Below are positions 10,220 to 21,806 of a stretch of DNA of 64,000 nucleotides, one piece after another. Source of the DNA: Leptodactylus fallax (Eukaryota; Chordata; Amphibia; Anura; Leptodactylidae). The stretch's first letter is position 1, and every line of letters starts with the position of its first letter. The stretch covers positions 312,001 through 376,000 of the forward strand of contig CAMRHE010000068.1 in the NCBI GenBank assembly GCA_947044405.1. Reading direction: 5' to 3'. The notes beneath the pieces are model-generated. The model did not search any database. It was not told the DNA's origin and saw only the letters and a list, made by a program, of their open reading frames with translations. A program made the translations under genes and the position numbers.

Positions 10220-10945
10220 ACATCCTACTGTTTAATGTATGCAGCTCTTATGCAGACCTATGTGTTTCCATAGCTACAGATGGCTACTGTCAACTGCCCT
10301 TCCAGGGGCATAGCTACCAGAGGTGCTATAAAGCCCTAGACCCTAAGAAGGCCACTGCTACTATTCTAAATGGCACAAGGTAGATAGGGGCCCCGTGACA
10401 GAATTTGCACTAGGGCCCAGGGGCTTCAAGTTATGCCTTTGTTCCTTTCCATCTGTCTTCCATGCCTTTGTAACTTACATTTTATAGGTTATTAAGTAGG
10501 GAGGGAGTATGACTGCAAGATCAGACTACACAGGGTTTGTTTGTAGTCTGTTACCATGGAGACACACAGGACTATTATTAATCAAGACTACTTGATACTA
10601 TTAATCAACATCCTACTGTTTTGTGTATACAGCTCTATGTGTTTCCATAGCTACAGATGACTCCGTCAGCTATAGGGGGCAGCAGTAGCAGTTTCTATTG
10701 AGATCTGGACCCTGAGGGAACCCCAAAGGTCCCCCCAGCCACATAAAATATGCCACTAATCTAAACGGCATGGTAGGTAGGGTCCCCATTACAGATTTTG
10801 CATTGGGGCACAGAAGCTTAAAGTTCTGCCTCTGTAAATCCCTTCTATCTGTCTCGGTAACATAAATATTATAGGCTAGTAAGTAGGAACTGCAGGATCA
10901 GACTACACAGGGTTTGTTTGTAGTCTGTAACCATGGAGACACAAT
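10220..10945. repeat. Tandem duplication of about 0.36 kb
   Basis: CATCCTACTGTTT ... GTTTCCATAGCTACAGATG ... GATCAGACTACACAGGG ... CCATGGAGACACA occurs twice in the same order, first from about 10222 and again from about 10609. Each copy carries a member of the dispersed family that includes GATTTTGCACTGGGGCC (also at 39800-39970 and 63005-63140). Confidence 0.75.
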
Positions 10946-11269
10946 ATCATAGGAGCTTTAAATACAAAACAGTTACATATTTTTAAACTTGCAAAGACTA
11001 CTCACAATGTTGATTTTTTTATTTTTTATGGGAACACTTTGTAAAAGTGTACATTGCCTTTAATTCACAAAAAAAAATTTAAAAGCAAGAAAGTTGAACC
11101 ATTATACAGTAGGAATTAGACCAAAAAAATGGAATTGAAGCGTCAAGCATAGGGATATGGCAACTTGTAGAACCTATGTGAAGTTGGGGGCTGACTTTGG
11201 AATGTTGCGAGAAGTATATGGCTAGTCCCATTATATGCATATATCTTACAATATTATCCAAATTTTTAC
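10946..11269. other. ehf intron next to exon 3, nothing recognised
   Basis: AT-rich stretch with A and T runs. It begins the intron after ehf exon 3 (donor at 11269-11268 on the minus strand). Confidence 0.5.
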
Positions 11270-11506
11270 CTGGCCACTTGAGATTCTGTACATTACTGTA
11301 CAAGATGTGTCCGACTGAGCCTGCGGCTTGTGTGAAGTCCTGCAGGGTCATGCTGCATAGATGCTCCCCATTGATGTCGAACTCCTGGAAAGGGATACAA
11401 TTGGCATCCAACTGATTGGTGTCCACGAACTGCTGCAGCCACTCCCAGACCTGAAACTTAGTCCAGTACTGAGGATGTATGTCATGCCACTGACCCGTGA
11501 AGAACC
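11270..11506 (-). CDS. ehf: ehf exon 3: Pointed (PNT/SAM) domain
   Basis: EHF is an epithelial ETS transcription factor. This 237-nt exon encodes its N-terminal PNT domain, a SAM-like helical protein-interaction module. The peptide runs GFFTGQWHDIHPQYWTK, then VWEWLQ, DTNQLDANCIPFQEFDING and EHLCSMTLQDFTQAAG, matching vertebrate EHF closely and clearly distinct from ELF5. The acceptor reads CTGTCTGCAG before 11506. The donor reads CCAG|GTAAAA at 11270/11269. It enters and leaves in phase 1, so its length is a multiple of three. Upstream reading frame into the intron is accidental. The next exon is not found to the left within the window, where a gypsy element fills most of the intron. Confidence 0.95.
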
Positions 11507-12931
11507 CTGCAGACAGCCAAAAGGCAGAACATGTCATGCACTACACAAGTACATGGACATTTGGCACGGGTTGGAGATTTTATAGAAGCAGCTGGCACCA
11601 TAAAAATGGAAAACATTCAACTTTGTTTGTTAAGGGAGTAAAACTTAGTTTATTAATTGGTTCCTGCCGGATAGACACTTGTCAGTTTTCCTCATCTGAT
11701 GTACAAGTGTTTTTCCATTGTAATTTGAATACAATGACTAGGTAATAGCTTTGCATTGTTGACACTTAAAGGGGATGTTCCTATTCTAACGACAGCATTA
11801 AGGAGACCTTAACTCCCTATTAAAAGTAATTTCTGCTCTGGAGGACTCAGCATGACCATATACTATATAGTTTTGCATTCATTTAAATTGACCAGGTGTA
11901 ATGCCCCATTCGTCCTTTAGTGGCCACTGCAGGAAAAGTGTGCAATCACCTGCAACTTCTCTTAACAGGTTGTTCTTGATGGATTTGACCATCAGTATAT
12001 ATCACACTAGTTATTGCTTCTGCAAGTATCCAATCGAAGGTACACGGAATTGGTTGTGATAGCTAGCATCTTTAGTGGACTCAGAGCTGCCTGTGGCCAC
12101 CACTAGGGGTACACTGCTTGTGGATATATATGACCTGTTGAAGGACCTACACTGATGAGGTCACATGACCATATCTGTGCAGGTCCTTAAGCCAGGGGGA
12201 AGAGCAGGAATGTTTCACATAGAGCATAAACTGCTGAATTTGGTCTGATCTAGATCTGTATTTAGAGACTCAAGTCTTACACCTTTGGATTTGGAGAATG
12301 AGGTCTGTATTTGCTTATATTGGTTCAGGGGTCTGATTTTGGGACTGTTATTATTCCTGGGTTTATATTTATTATGGGGACTGAATTTAGTGGTCTGGGG
12401 TCAAATTGTATTGATGCTGGTTATGACTGCAGAAGCGTGGGGATAAGATGTATCAGCAGCAAGTTCTAGGAGAAGTCATCATTGTGGTCTGGGCCAGATG
12501 GAGAAGAAAAGGAAAGAGAACAACTCCGATTTGAGAAGACTTATAGAGATTTATAGAGGCCCCATTGACAACTGGGTGTTATTATTCCTCTTGTCAATAG
12601 GATGAGTCTTATAATGTTAGAGACCTCTGGACACTGTCAGCATGGAGGTGTGCAGCCATTTGAGAAGAGGAATGGTAAAAACTCAGTTGTCAATGCTAGC
12701 ACAGAAAGCTGATGTTAACTATAGACATGGCATGCAGGATGGAGGTGTGGTAGGTAGAGGAGGGCCTAAGTTTGAGGAACATTCCAGGGCCTATGTTGTT
12801 TCTATTCCCCCATTTTGGGGTATTGATGTTGCAAAACTACAACTCCCAGCATGCCCTGACAGCTGCAAGCTAGGAGTCATGATCTGGTAACACAGGTTAG
12901 AGATGAGTGCTCAAGGCTAGGTTTTTCTTAC
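11507..12931 (-). other. ehf intron 2
   Basis: 1.4-kb intron between the start-codon exon and the PNT exon. It contains a CTCF-like core near 12095-12115 and a ZNF143-like motif at 12836-12855. No further exon seen. Confidence 0.8.
12836..12855 (+). promoter_or_regulatory. ZNF143/THAP11-type motif
   Basis: ACTACAACTCCCAGCATGCC matches the long SBS consensus of ZNF143 as I know it. It sits 77 bp inside ehf intron 2. A second copy lies at 13488-13507 in the other orientation, so the two bracket exon 2. Binding is inference. Confidence 0.6.
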
Positions 12932-13028
12932 CATCACACGTGGGGTAGGGAGCAGTCCAGACAGGTTGATGGGAGTGTGAGTTGGCACTTGGATTAATAT
13001 TCATAATGTTGCTTCCTTGTAAAATCAT
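12932..13028 (-). CDS. ehf: ehf exon 2: start codon and N-terminus
   Basis: The exon spans 13031-12932 (100 nt) with acceptor CTTCTGCAG and donor GATG|GTAAGAA. Translation starts at 13028, three bases into the exon, with A at position -3. It encodes MILQGSNIMNINP, then PVWTAPYPTCD, aligning with the known EHF N-terminus (MIL-G---MN-NP ... P-WT--Y-TC). It ends in phase 1 and joins exon 3 to give a Gly. The short N-terminal segment carries no named domain. The match in sequence, phase and order to exon 3 makes this call secure. Confidence 0.93.
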
Positions 13029-13129
13029 GATCTGCAGAAGAAGAGGAAGAGGTAATATTTGACAGTTCATGAAATATTTCACAACATTTTGGTGCAAAAA
13101 TCATTGAACGTCCTAAAATATTGTGTCTA

Positions 13130-13200
13130 ATCTATTCAGCTGCAATACCAGGCGCAGCCTATGTACAAGAGTGGCGCTTTTGGAGAAAAAGGCAATGACC
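13130..13200. repeat. Fragment of GCGCCAC-type palindromic repeat (family F)
   Basis: CAGCTGCAATACCAGGCGCAG followed by GAGTGGCGCTTTTGGAG is one arm of the palindromic family seen whole at 30409-30600 and 48688-48892. Confidence 0.6.
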
Positions 13201-13487
13201 TGATTTCTTAAGTCACTTGAACCACTTTCTAACTATAGACATAAGTAAATAAGTAAAATACTTTCACTTTCTATAGAAACAGAGGTGACGGTTCACAATC
13301 CACCTGAAGCTTATGTTTCACTAGTAAGTCACGTGCGCTAGGGATCGGTTTACAGCCTCAAGATAAGCAGTAAATGTGACTTGTGGGGTAGGAAATAAGC
13401 AATAGAGTTCCAGTAACTGTCAGCCTGGGGGATAAACAGAGGGAGTGAGACATACAAGTGCTGATGAATGGTAGCGCGCTGCCACAA

Positions 13488-13507
13488 GGTATGCTGGGAG
13501 TTGTAGT
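13488..13507 (-). promoter_or_regulatory. ZNF143/THAP11-type motif
   Basis: Minus-strand ACTACAACTCCCAGCATACC, one base off the copy at 12836-12855. About 460 bp upstream of ehf exon 2 within intron 1. Confidence 0.55.
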
Positions 13508-13694
13508 ATTGCTTAAGGAAAGGTTGGAGATCTCCGCTTTGGGCTATGCTCACACTGTCTAACTATCTTTTTAGAATTTCCACCAGTTTCACAATATTTC
13601 CATTGGATTTCCCCCATTCAGTTGAAAATCCCATTCACGTATGTTGTGTTTAAAAATGCCACCGAATCCCAAGTATGTGAGGCTGACCTGTGTC

Positions 13695-14017
13695 TTAAAG
13701 GGGTCAGTCACCAAACTCAACATATCACCCCAACGTCGCAGATAGATACGTTAGGGTCACCTGAAACATACAGTGTTTTCCCCTCGTGAATCGCTGCCCC
13801 CATTCCAGAGATATCCCGGTTTTTGCAATATGCAAATGAGCTCTTTGAAGCAACAAGGACGCCGCCATTGCCTTAAAGAGGTAAGTGTCATCGGCGATAT
13901 CTCAGCAATAGAAGCAGCGATTCACAAGGGGAAAACACCGTTTGATTCAGGTGACCCTAACCTATCTATCTGCAGGCTGAGGTGACATGCTAGGTTCTGG
14001 TGACAGACTCCCTTTAA
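13695..14017. mobile_element. TTAA-flanked inverted-repeat MITE (family B)
   Basis: Starts TTAAAGGGGTCAGTCACC and ends GTGACAGACTCCCTTTAA. Internal arms pair as well: GTTAGGGTCACCTGAA with TTCAGGTGACCCTAAC, and GTGAATCGCTGC with GCAGCGATTCAC. Half of the same element lies in front of the elf5 PNT exon at 62475-62584. Confidence 0.8.
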
Positions 14018-14079
14018 TGGAAAAACAAAGGTGTGCTCAGCTAGCGATTGCACCGAGGTCCTAGTGCCCAAGGAAGTCC

Positions 14080-14584
14080 TTAAAGGGGTATACCCATGAA
14101 CATAATCATATCTATATTTGGAGAAAAGTAAAAGTTAAACATTTTTGCAAATATAAGTAGTTAAAAATTCTGCAGAGTTTTAAAGATTTTCTCTAACCAT
14201 CTTAGCGGTGACAGTCTGTTTTCCTGATCGGTTGCCAATGGATACGACCACAAATGCAGAAACTTCTATGGTTTGGGACTTGTCAGGAACCCAGTCATGA
14301 TTTTCTTTTTGTAGCTGGGTTATCAGGCAGGGACACTACATGTATCAGAAGATATCCCAGCCACAGTAAGGACGTCATGGCTGATTTTCTGAGCTTAGAA
14401 AGGTCCTGTATTCATGGTCGTATCCATTGGCAACCGATCAAGACAACAACTTGTGACCACAAGATATTTAGAGAAAATCTTTAAAACTCTGCAAAAAGTT
14501 TAATTACTTATATTTGCAAAAATGTTTAATTTTTAATTATCTACAAATTTAAAAATGGTTATGTTCGTGGGAATACCCCTTTAA
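14080..14584. mobile_element. TTAA-flanked inverted-repeat MITE (family C)
   Basis: TTAAAGGGGTATACCCATGA at one end pairs with TCGTGGGAATACCCCTTTAA at the other. Longer arms also pair, such as GGTTGCCAATGGATACGACC with GTCGTATCCATTGGCAACC, so the whole 505 bp can fold back. The loop carries no gene. Confidence 0.85.
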
Positions 14585-14817
14585 GGCTCCTCTGTCACAT
14601 ATAAATGACACATGAGAAGTGAGGGCACTGATACAAATTTTGCATTAGGACCCAGGAGCTTCACCTCTGGACATAGTGGGGGGGGGGGGAGGTGATTAAA
14701 AAAAATGCTGCCAAGTCTGTCTTATAGTAGTTCAGACCCTGAGGGTCCAGGAGGCTCCTCAAAATTTGTAGACCCTGAGGATCCCAGAACAGTTGGCGTA
14801 TCTTCTTGGTTTCAGCA

Positions 14818-15205
14818 AAATCTCCCAGAACCCCCCATAAAATGCTAGTGCAAGGTATCGGGATGCTCCGTCATCAGATGTCACATTCAGGAATCACTAA
14901 TGCGTCGCATCTGTGTCAAGGGGGCATGCCTTGCACAAAAAAGGGTGTGGTTTGGAAAAAGGGGGTATGTTTATGCCCAATTGGCGATCCGTCCTTTCAG
15001 ATTTCCCAGGTACCGGCTCCTAAAAGTCGTGAACAGACCTAAAAGGCATCATCAGACTCAGCCCCACTATCATATTCAGCAATCACCCCTGCATTGTGTC
15101 AAGGAGGCGTATCCTGTACAAAAAAGGAGTGGTTTCCAAAAAATGGGTGTGTTTATGCACAATTGGCGAGATCCCCAAGTCACCAGTTCCTAAAAGTTGG
15201 CTGTT
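14818..15205. repeat. Two diverged tandem copies of about 0.18 kb
   Basis: The block CAAGGGGGCATGCC ... CACAAAAAAGGGTGTGGTTT ... TATGTTTATGC ... CAATTGGCGAT recurs about 183 bp later with substitutions. Both copies carry an open frame of no recognised function. Confidence 0.65.
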
Positions 15206-17085
15206 TCCCAAGACCATGGTGAAATTTCTTTCCCTTGTAGCACAGACCTGCGCTATTATGTCCCATGTTATACCCCAGGAAGCTGAGATTTGGGGAGCTG
15301 TTTGATAGGAGATATCTTATTATGGTATCTGCAGGAGGCAAGCTAGGAGAACGCAGATTCCAGGGTTCATGGTGATTTGGGTAAACATGCTTATCAAGAT
15401 TAGGGTGGTGGAGACATTGGGCCCTCAGGGGCCGAGATACCCCGGGAGCCCTGGATACTTCATGTAACTTCCTGATGGGGGCATCTATGGTGGTAACCCG
15501 AACCCACTGTATTCATAGCAATCCTATAAGTCAACCTTAAGAGTCACATCGGACTCCAAGTTGCCAAGCAACACGTTTCACGAGCTTTATACAATAGCAG
15601 CCGCCCTGCCCCATCTATATAAATCATACAATACTTGACATGGGACATAGTCATAAGTCCTAACATAGCATACGCCGCACTGTCACATCACTAAGCCTCT
15701 CATGTTCCCGCTGACAACCAATCCAGGACAATAATAACCATCGTCTACTGTGTCTGATATCCACCCGACCCCAAACAATGCCGCCATTGTTGTCAGGGAA
15801 CCTGTTTATGATGAGGATGACGGACGCTGAATACCCGGAGTTTATGAGCTTAAGAGGAAGAATGCAATACACAAAAGACGTCAAAACATGTAACCGAAAG
15901 ATTGAGGGCCTCATGCAAAATCTGTAACGGCGCCCCCCACGTAGCACGTGGCGGATACAAAAATCAAAGTAAACATAAAAGCTGGGTTACATATGAAGAC
16001 ATAGAAGCCTTAAAGGCAAGTTTCCCACCATATATTGCTAGGATAGGTCATCACTTTATGATCGGTGGGGGTCCAACTACAGGGAACCCACCAAAATTGG
16101 AGACCTCGCACAACACAATAGTTGCAGAAAATCCAAAGTCACACGCAACTTTATCACCATAGACTCCAATGGAAGACATGCGCGACTGCAACTCGCACGT
16201 GACATCACAGATCTAAAAAAGGTCACAACACCAAGCTGTACACCAACATTTTTAGTCGCATGACTTGCCTGCTACTTGCTGTCCAAAAACACATTGCTGT
16301 GTAGCCCTAGTCTTATCATGATGTGTGCAGAATGTTCAGTGTATCTTATGAGATGCAGTTTCAGGCAGATCACCCAGACATTTTTGGTCACGTGACTTGT
16401 CTGTGACTTATTGTCCCAAAAAATTCATCATGTAGCCTTAGCCCAACTCAGAGGCTTATCATGCTGTGTGCAGAATCTACAGTGTATCCTATGAGATTCA
16501 GCTTCATGTTAACCCTGGCTGACAATGCAATCTCAATGACAAATTCAGCTCTGCTACATCTTCATGTCTGGTTGGATAAGAGCACATTGTGTGATGATGA
16601 AGCAATGCCAGGTACATGTCACTGGAGCCCTGCAGGTGTATTTAGGTATTTCTGTTGCACGCAGCTATTGTTAAGCTTGTCAGTGGAAGGCCGGGCGCTG
16701 ACAAGATGAACCCCACCGTGAGGAATACGTTAATTCACTGTTGGCAGGGTGACTGTTATCTTGTGAATGGTGCTCAGGCTGCATTACCCCACCGTACAGT
16801 TTGTGTTGGCAGCCTGCACCGCCCGGTGCACCTGTTCTGCAGCTCTGATACTATCTCATAGGAGCTTTGATTTGCAGCAGAATAAACACACAGTACAAAG
16901 AATGGCATCTGCCCGAACAACCCGGCTCACTGCAGATTATCTCCCAGTAACGTCTACCATTAACCCCTTCCAGTTCGCCGAATCAAGATGAAATGTTTGC
17001 TGCTTATTTTAACACAAGAGATCATAAAATCTCAATAGTTGCGTGCAAAGTATGAGCTGGCTGCCCATGTACGATCACTATCCAG
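15206..17085. other. ehf intron 1, no gene recognised
   Basis: Mixed-complexity sequence. Some words recur elsewhere: ACAAATTCAGCTCTGCTAC at 16541 is also at 33478, and a phrase near 16320 is repeated near 16460. No splice-supported exon was found. Confidence 0.5.
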
Positions 17086-17512
17086 TTAAAGAGGTCCTCT
17101 CACCACCTCCAACAAGTCCAGCTATTCAATAGCCTCTGCTCCACTGATTCTGGCACAGTTGGAATTTTTTCTCTAGCCCCCACCATTCCTGAACAATCAG
17201 TGCTGTTAGTTTTGGTGCCTGATATGCTACTTAGGCTCTGGACTGTCAGGAGGGCAAAAGCAGACAAGGGGTGTGATTCTGAGCTCTGACACTGGCTTTC
17301 TCTGATTGGAGCTCTGAATCACGCCCCAGCCTGACACCGCCCACCCAAAATTACAGAGCTCAATTAGCATATCAGGCACCAAAACTACCATCAATGATTG
17401 CTCAGGAATGGTGGAGGCTAGAGAGAAAATTCCAAGTGTGCTGGAATCAGGCGAGCGGAACCTTATTAACAGATGCTAAGAACTGGTGGAGGTGTTGAAA
17501 GATCCTCTTTAA
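17086..17512. mobile_element. TTAA-flanked inverted-repeat MITE (family A)
   Basis: Both ends read TTAAAGAGG inward. Arms pair along most of the length, for example GGAATTTTTTCTCTAGCC with GGCTAGAGAGAAAATTCC. A second copy of the same family lies at 51831-52203. Confidence 0.85.
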
Positions 17513-17529
17513 TACATCAACTTTGCAAT

Positions 17530-18120
17530 CATATGGGGTTCTATTTGTCCACAATGTGTTCTATGACACAAAATGAATTTAGTGGTGATAGAATTAATTT
17601 TGTTGACACAGAATTTACATTTGTGATCACAGAATCCTTCTGGTGGTCACATAAATAAGTTTTGGGTGCAAGGAAGAAATCATTTTTGTGCACACAAAAC
17701 CAGTTTGTTTTTCACAGAATGCACAAATGTCACACAATATTCGTTTTGCCACACCTTTCTTTTTCATGACCACAGAATCACAAAATAAATCTTTACATTT
17801 AGTAAAAAAACCGAAGCAATTAGGGAGCTATAGGTTTACATTGTGAACAGGAATCAACCAACTAGTTTTGTGACATAGAATATTATTTTGTCACACACGA
17901 TTGTTTTTGCATTTTGTAAAGCCACGGAATACACTTTTGTGTAACAAAATAAAATTCTGTGCCACAAATTAAATTTTTGTGAGCAAAAAATTGATTCTGT
18001 AAATGTGCTTTTTGTGCAGGACAAAATAAATTACATGAGTGCATAAATTGTGTATTTTTGTGTCTACAGAATGTATTTTTGTACTACTTTTTGTGATTAT
18101 GACATTTTTGCTGTATTCTG
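17530..18120. repeat. Degenerate short tandem repeat, AT-rich
   Basis: Units built around CACAGAAT and TTTTTGTG recur every 25-35 bases with heavy divergence, suggesting an old minisatellite. No gene. Confidence 0.5.
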
Positions 18121-18750
18121 CACTGTGAACAAAAGGTGTCCCAAACAAACAAGGATAAAGGGCCCCCAATTTTTGCATGGCAGATGGCGGTATATGTTTG
18201 CAGAGATGGATCAGGGGCACCAGGGTCAGCCATTTTAACCCCTGATGGTCTCCTGCAGTCACCAATTGCCTTAGCAGGATCACTTTACAGTTCTGTCTTC
18301 TGTGACCTCCATTTCTTACTTTCGGTTGTGTTTTCCAGCTGCTTGGCACTCTACAATAACCTCTCCGCTGAGAGCACAGGACTTGTGGTCATTGACTGTA
18401 AGCCAATACCAGTCAAAAGATATTCCTGGAAATATCCATTATAATATGGGTAACGTAAAACTAGTAACAAAGGCGGACATTGTATACAAGCCCAGAGATA
18501 ACACACCGTCGATCAGATCCGGTGTAATAAACAGGATTATTTACTAATGAATATCCAAGTAGAGCCGGCCATACACATAAAGATCAGCTGAACCTGCCAA
18601 CATTGGCAGGGATGCCAACTCTTCATTGACAGCAGAGGTCGGGCAGAGCAGGATCAGGCAGTTGGAAAACAACATATCCAATCTTGTTCTCCCCTGCTAC
18701 CTGCTTGTGGTAGGTTTCTCCTTGTCAGTGCTTATAAACAGGAGGCAGGG
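18121..18750. other. ehf intron 1, no feature recognised
   Basis: Ordinary-complexity sequence with short frames on the plus strand that match nothing known to me. Confidence 0.45.
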
Positions 18751-19275
18751 GGAGCAGTGTGACACTGCATCTCATGGGATACACTGGAATTAGTGCCCAC
18801 AGCACTCACAGACATTCTAAACAAGTGGTGTGAGTCAGAAGAAGCAACGTGAAGGTACACCTCATAGGATACACTGGAATTAATGCCTACAGCACTCACA
18901 GATTTTATAGACAGGTGGTGTGAGTCAAGAGGAGCAATGTGAAGGTGCATCTCATAGGATGCACTGAAGATTCTTCTCACAGCAAACTCAGATAGTATAG
19001 AGAGCCAATGTGCTTTGGGCAGAGCAGTGTGAATTTGCATCACATAGGATACACTGAAGATTCTGCACACAGCAAACTCAGATAGTATGGAGAGCCAATG
19101 TGAGTTGGGCAGAGCAGTGTGAAGTTGCATCACATAGGATACACTGAAGAGTCTTTACACAGCAAACACAGATAGTATAGACATGCAGTGTGAGTCGAAC
19201 AGAGCTGTATGAAGCTTCATCACATAGGATACACTGGAGATTCTGCACACAGCACACACAGTTTTATACATCTGC
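18751..19275. repeat. 90-bp minisatellite, about six units
   Basis: The word CATAGGATACACTG (with variants) recurs at exactly 90-bp spacing: 18773, 18863, 18953, 19043, 19133 and 19223. Since 90 is a multiple of three, the minus strand stays open for 133 codons with a 30-residue periodicity. No start context, splice signal or similarity supports a protein. Confidence 0.85.
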
Positions 19276-19599
19276 AGTTAATCATTGTATGCACTTTCTT
19301 ATTATATCACTGCCCTTGTTCTCTTGGATAAGGCAGAAATGATATCTTCGACAGATATACAGGGAACAAGGAGGGTGGAGCATGGTGGGAAGGGGAGGGG
19401 TTTCAGAGCAGCCGGGCAAGATTGACAGGTGATGATGTAATCCTGTACTTTACAGGAAACCATCCACAGAGCAGAGGGGAGACTGACAATCTGCCTACAC
19501 AGAGAAACACGCCCTGGACTGGTAGTCATGACCCAGGGTTAAAAATGTATGAAACAAATTACACTGCTGGAACATTGGCGATGAATTATCAAACAAAAA

Positions 19600-19800
19600 T
19601 TTCAAGGCATGCTTCACACTAGTGTTCGGCTCTCCATTGCTCGGGTCCGCATGGGGACCCAAAAGACGGAGAGCTTATCCGCTTAAAAAGTGGTTACCCG
19701 GGGACACCCCTGGACCTCATAAACTATGATAGGGTCCGCCGGGTGTCAGTCTGCGGCATCTCCTACCAAGACTCCAACGCAGATGTGCATCTAGCCTTAG
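19600..19800. repeat. Dispersed repeat family RB (TTCACACT...GACGGAGAG)
   Basis: Shares TCACACTAGTG, CTCCATTG, GGGTCCGC, GACGGAGAGC and ATGGGGTCC-like words with 25055-25330, 45815-45970 and 61115-61345. Non-coding. Confidence 0.6.
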
Positions 19801-20884
19801 TTTCCCCTGTGGTGGCACTGCAGACTTGCCCCATGGTCCCCCAGTGGATTACATCTTGTCATTCAGGTCCTAACAGGAACATTTTTTATGGCCTTGGCTG
19901 GCAATAGGCAGGTCAGGGGTCCTCATGCCATGTCATACCAAGGATGGCCGCAGCACAATTTTTTTTTCAACACCTGATGAAGACATCTGCAATACTTCTC
20001 TGCAATATTCTTAACGGCTTCATTGTGGAATTTTCCTTCATGATAAAGGAGCAGCCAATACAAAAATCATTAAGAAACTTTAGTCAGAACTTGGCCTGAC
20101 TCCAAGGTGATGGAATAACTCTAAGCCACCTTGAGTTGTCAGGGCTCAGTGTAGCCTGATATAACCCCAGATACACGTCTATCCTATCTAAGATGTGTCT
20201 ATGGCTCCGTGTATACACAAGCTATGAGTAAGAGGTCATGATATGTGAGAGAAGTGTCAATCTAGGATACATGGAGTATATATACATGTCGTTGAGGACA
20301 GGGAGTCTATGCAGGACTCTTTAGGTGCCCATACACTTTCAATAGCTTGGGAAAACACAGGTTCAAATGACAGCTATTTCTCCTAATTGCCTTCCCCTAC
20401 ACATGCACACTCAGCTAAGCTAAGGCTAGGCTAATGTGTATGGGGGCCTTTATGGTCTATCATCGGGTTAACAAACTACCCATGCCCAACGGTGGGAAAC
20501 AGATTGGTTTGCATCTCTCCTCCACCCAATACAACCGTTCAGCTACCCCGTGCCTGTATCTCAGTTACCTAGCCAAGTTGGAAGAGTGGCTTGTTGGTCA
20601 CCCCCTGGCAAACAGTTCCCGTATAGATGTAGCTACATAGGGGAAGTTGAGTATAAGCCAAATTGCACAGGAGTGAAGAGTGCAGGATCCATAGAAAACG
20701 TGACCATCCTTGATCTTGACTCCACCATTTTCTTCTCCTGGCTTACACTCATTTCACACCTTCTGGAACATGTAGTTCGGCAGACACCACTGCTGTATTA
20801 TATCGACTGGGAGTGCAGTTCTTCCCATGTCAGAGGCAGTACCAGACTTATAGGGGGTCCTAAGGTTGCAGTCATGCTTATGTC
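19801..20884. other. ehf intron 1, no feature recognised
   Basis: No exon, tandem array or transposon end seen in this stretch. Confidence 0.45.
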
Positions 20885-21806
20885 CTAGTGACCATGATGC
20901 TAGTAGTCTAATTTTGTACCGTGTTAGCCATAGAAAGTAGTGGAAGAGTGAAGAAATCAGGCGATACCTTTTAGAGGCTAACTGAGTATATTTGATAGTG
21001 AGCTTTCGAGAGTACTAGCTCTCTTCTTCAGACATTGTGTTATACAAGAAACTGAAAATTCACAGACTTTTTATACACACACAAGACATGGATCTTCAAA
21101 GGATCTTAGAATAACAAAATGCAATATAAGTAGAGAAGTTATTTACAACAGGTCAGGAAATAAACAATCTGGAAAACATGTGGGGTGTGACAGAAGGATC
21201 AGTAATTCTTGCTGTTATCTGTTTGCAATCAGGAGGTGATTTGTGACCCTCACAGGTCATACATAGTGTGACATGAAACTGACATGAATATTAAGTCCAA
21301 ATTGCAGAGTTTGAAATGTTTGCATTAACTTATATTCCCATTCCTTTCTCTCCCTCTGCGTCTTAAAATGTCCCATTAAAACCACAACCAGAAAATCTTC
21401 AATAGAGTGGTCTTCTCCGGAGAAATGTGCGGCCACTGGGAGATCTGTTCTGCTGTTATTAAGGGTGAATCTGTGTGAGTTCACTATGTATGAACTGTGA
21501 GGGTCACAAATCACCACCTGATCAAGAATTACTGATCCCTCCGTCGCACCCCACAAGTTTTCCAGACTATTTATTTCTTGACCTGTTGTAAATAACTTCT
21601 ATACTTCTATTGCATTTTGTTATTCTAAGATCCTTTGAAGATCCATGTCTTGTGTGTGTATAAAGAGTGTGTGAATTTTCAGTTTCTTGTATAACACAAT
21701 GTCTGAAAGAGAGAGTTAGTACTCTCGAAAGCTTACTATCAAATATACTCAGTTAGCCTCTAAAAGGTATCGCCTGATTTCTTCACTCTTCCACTAGTGA
21801 CCATGA
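20885..21806 (-). mobile_element. Truncated fold-back Penelope-like element with 13-bp TSD
   Basis: Identical 13-bp repeats CTAGTGACCATGA at 20885-20897 and 21794-21806 flank the insertion. On the minus strand it encodes the C-terminal end of a GIY-YIG endonuclease (21478-21257), followed by a 3' untranslated tail from about 21256 to 20915. The other end, 21490-21793, is a second copy of that tail in the opposite orientation, so the element is a hairpin-like inverted repeat. Shared arm words include GAAATCAGGCGATACCTTTT and GAAGATCCATGTCTTGTGTG. Penelope-like retroelements are known for 5' truncation and inverted partial copies. Confidence 0.85.
21257..21478 (-). pseudogene. Penelope GIY-YIG endonuclease C-terminal fragment
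   Basis: From about 21478 the peptide runs SHRFTLNNSRTDLPVAAHFS, then EDHSIEDF, then RKEWEYKLMQTFQTLQFGLN and stops after MSHY. The SIEDF and R..WEYKLM...F.T....GLN pattern is characteristic of Penelope-like endonuclease domains, with the conserved catalytic Glu in WEYK. The reverse transcriptase part is absent. Upstream codons come from the inverted tail copy and are not element protein. Confidence 0.85.

Noticed and set aside
1..11269. Searched minus strand for the ehf exon following the PNT exon and for ETS exons
   Set aside because: No peptide resembling the EHF linker or the ETS domain was seen, so these exons are taken to lie outside the window.
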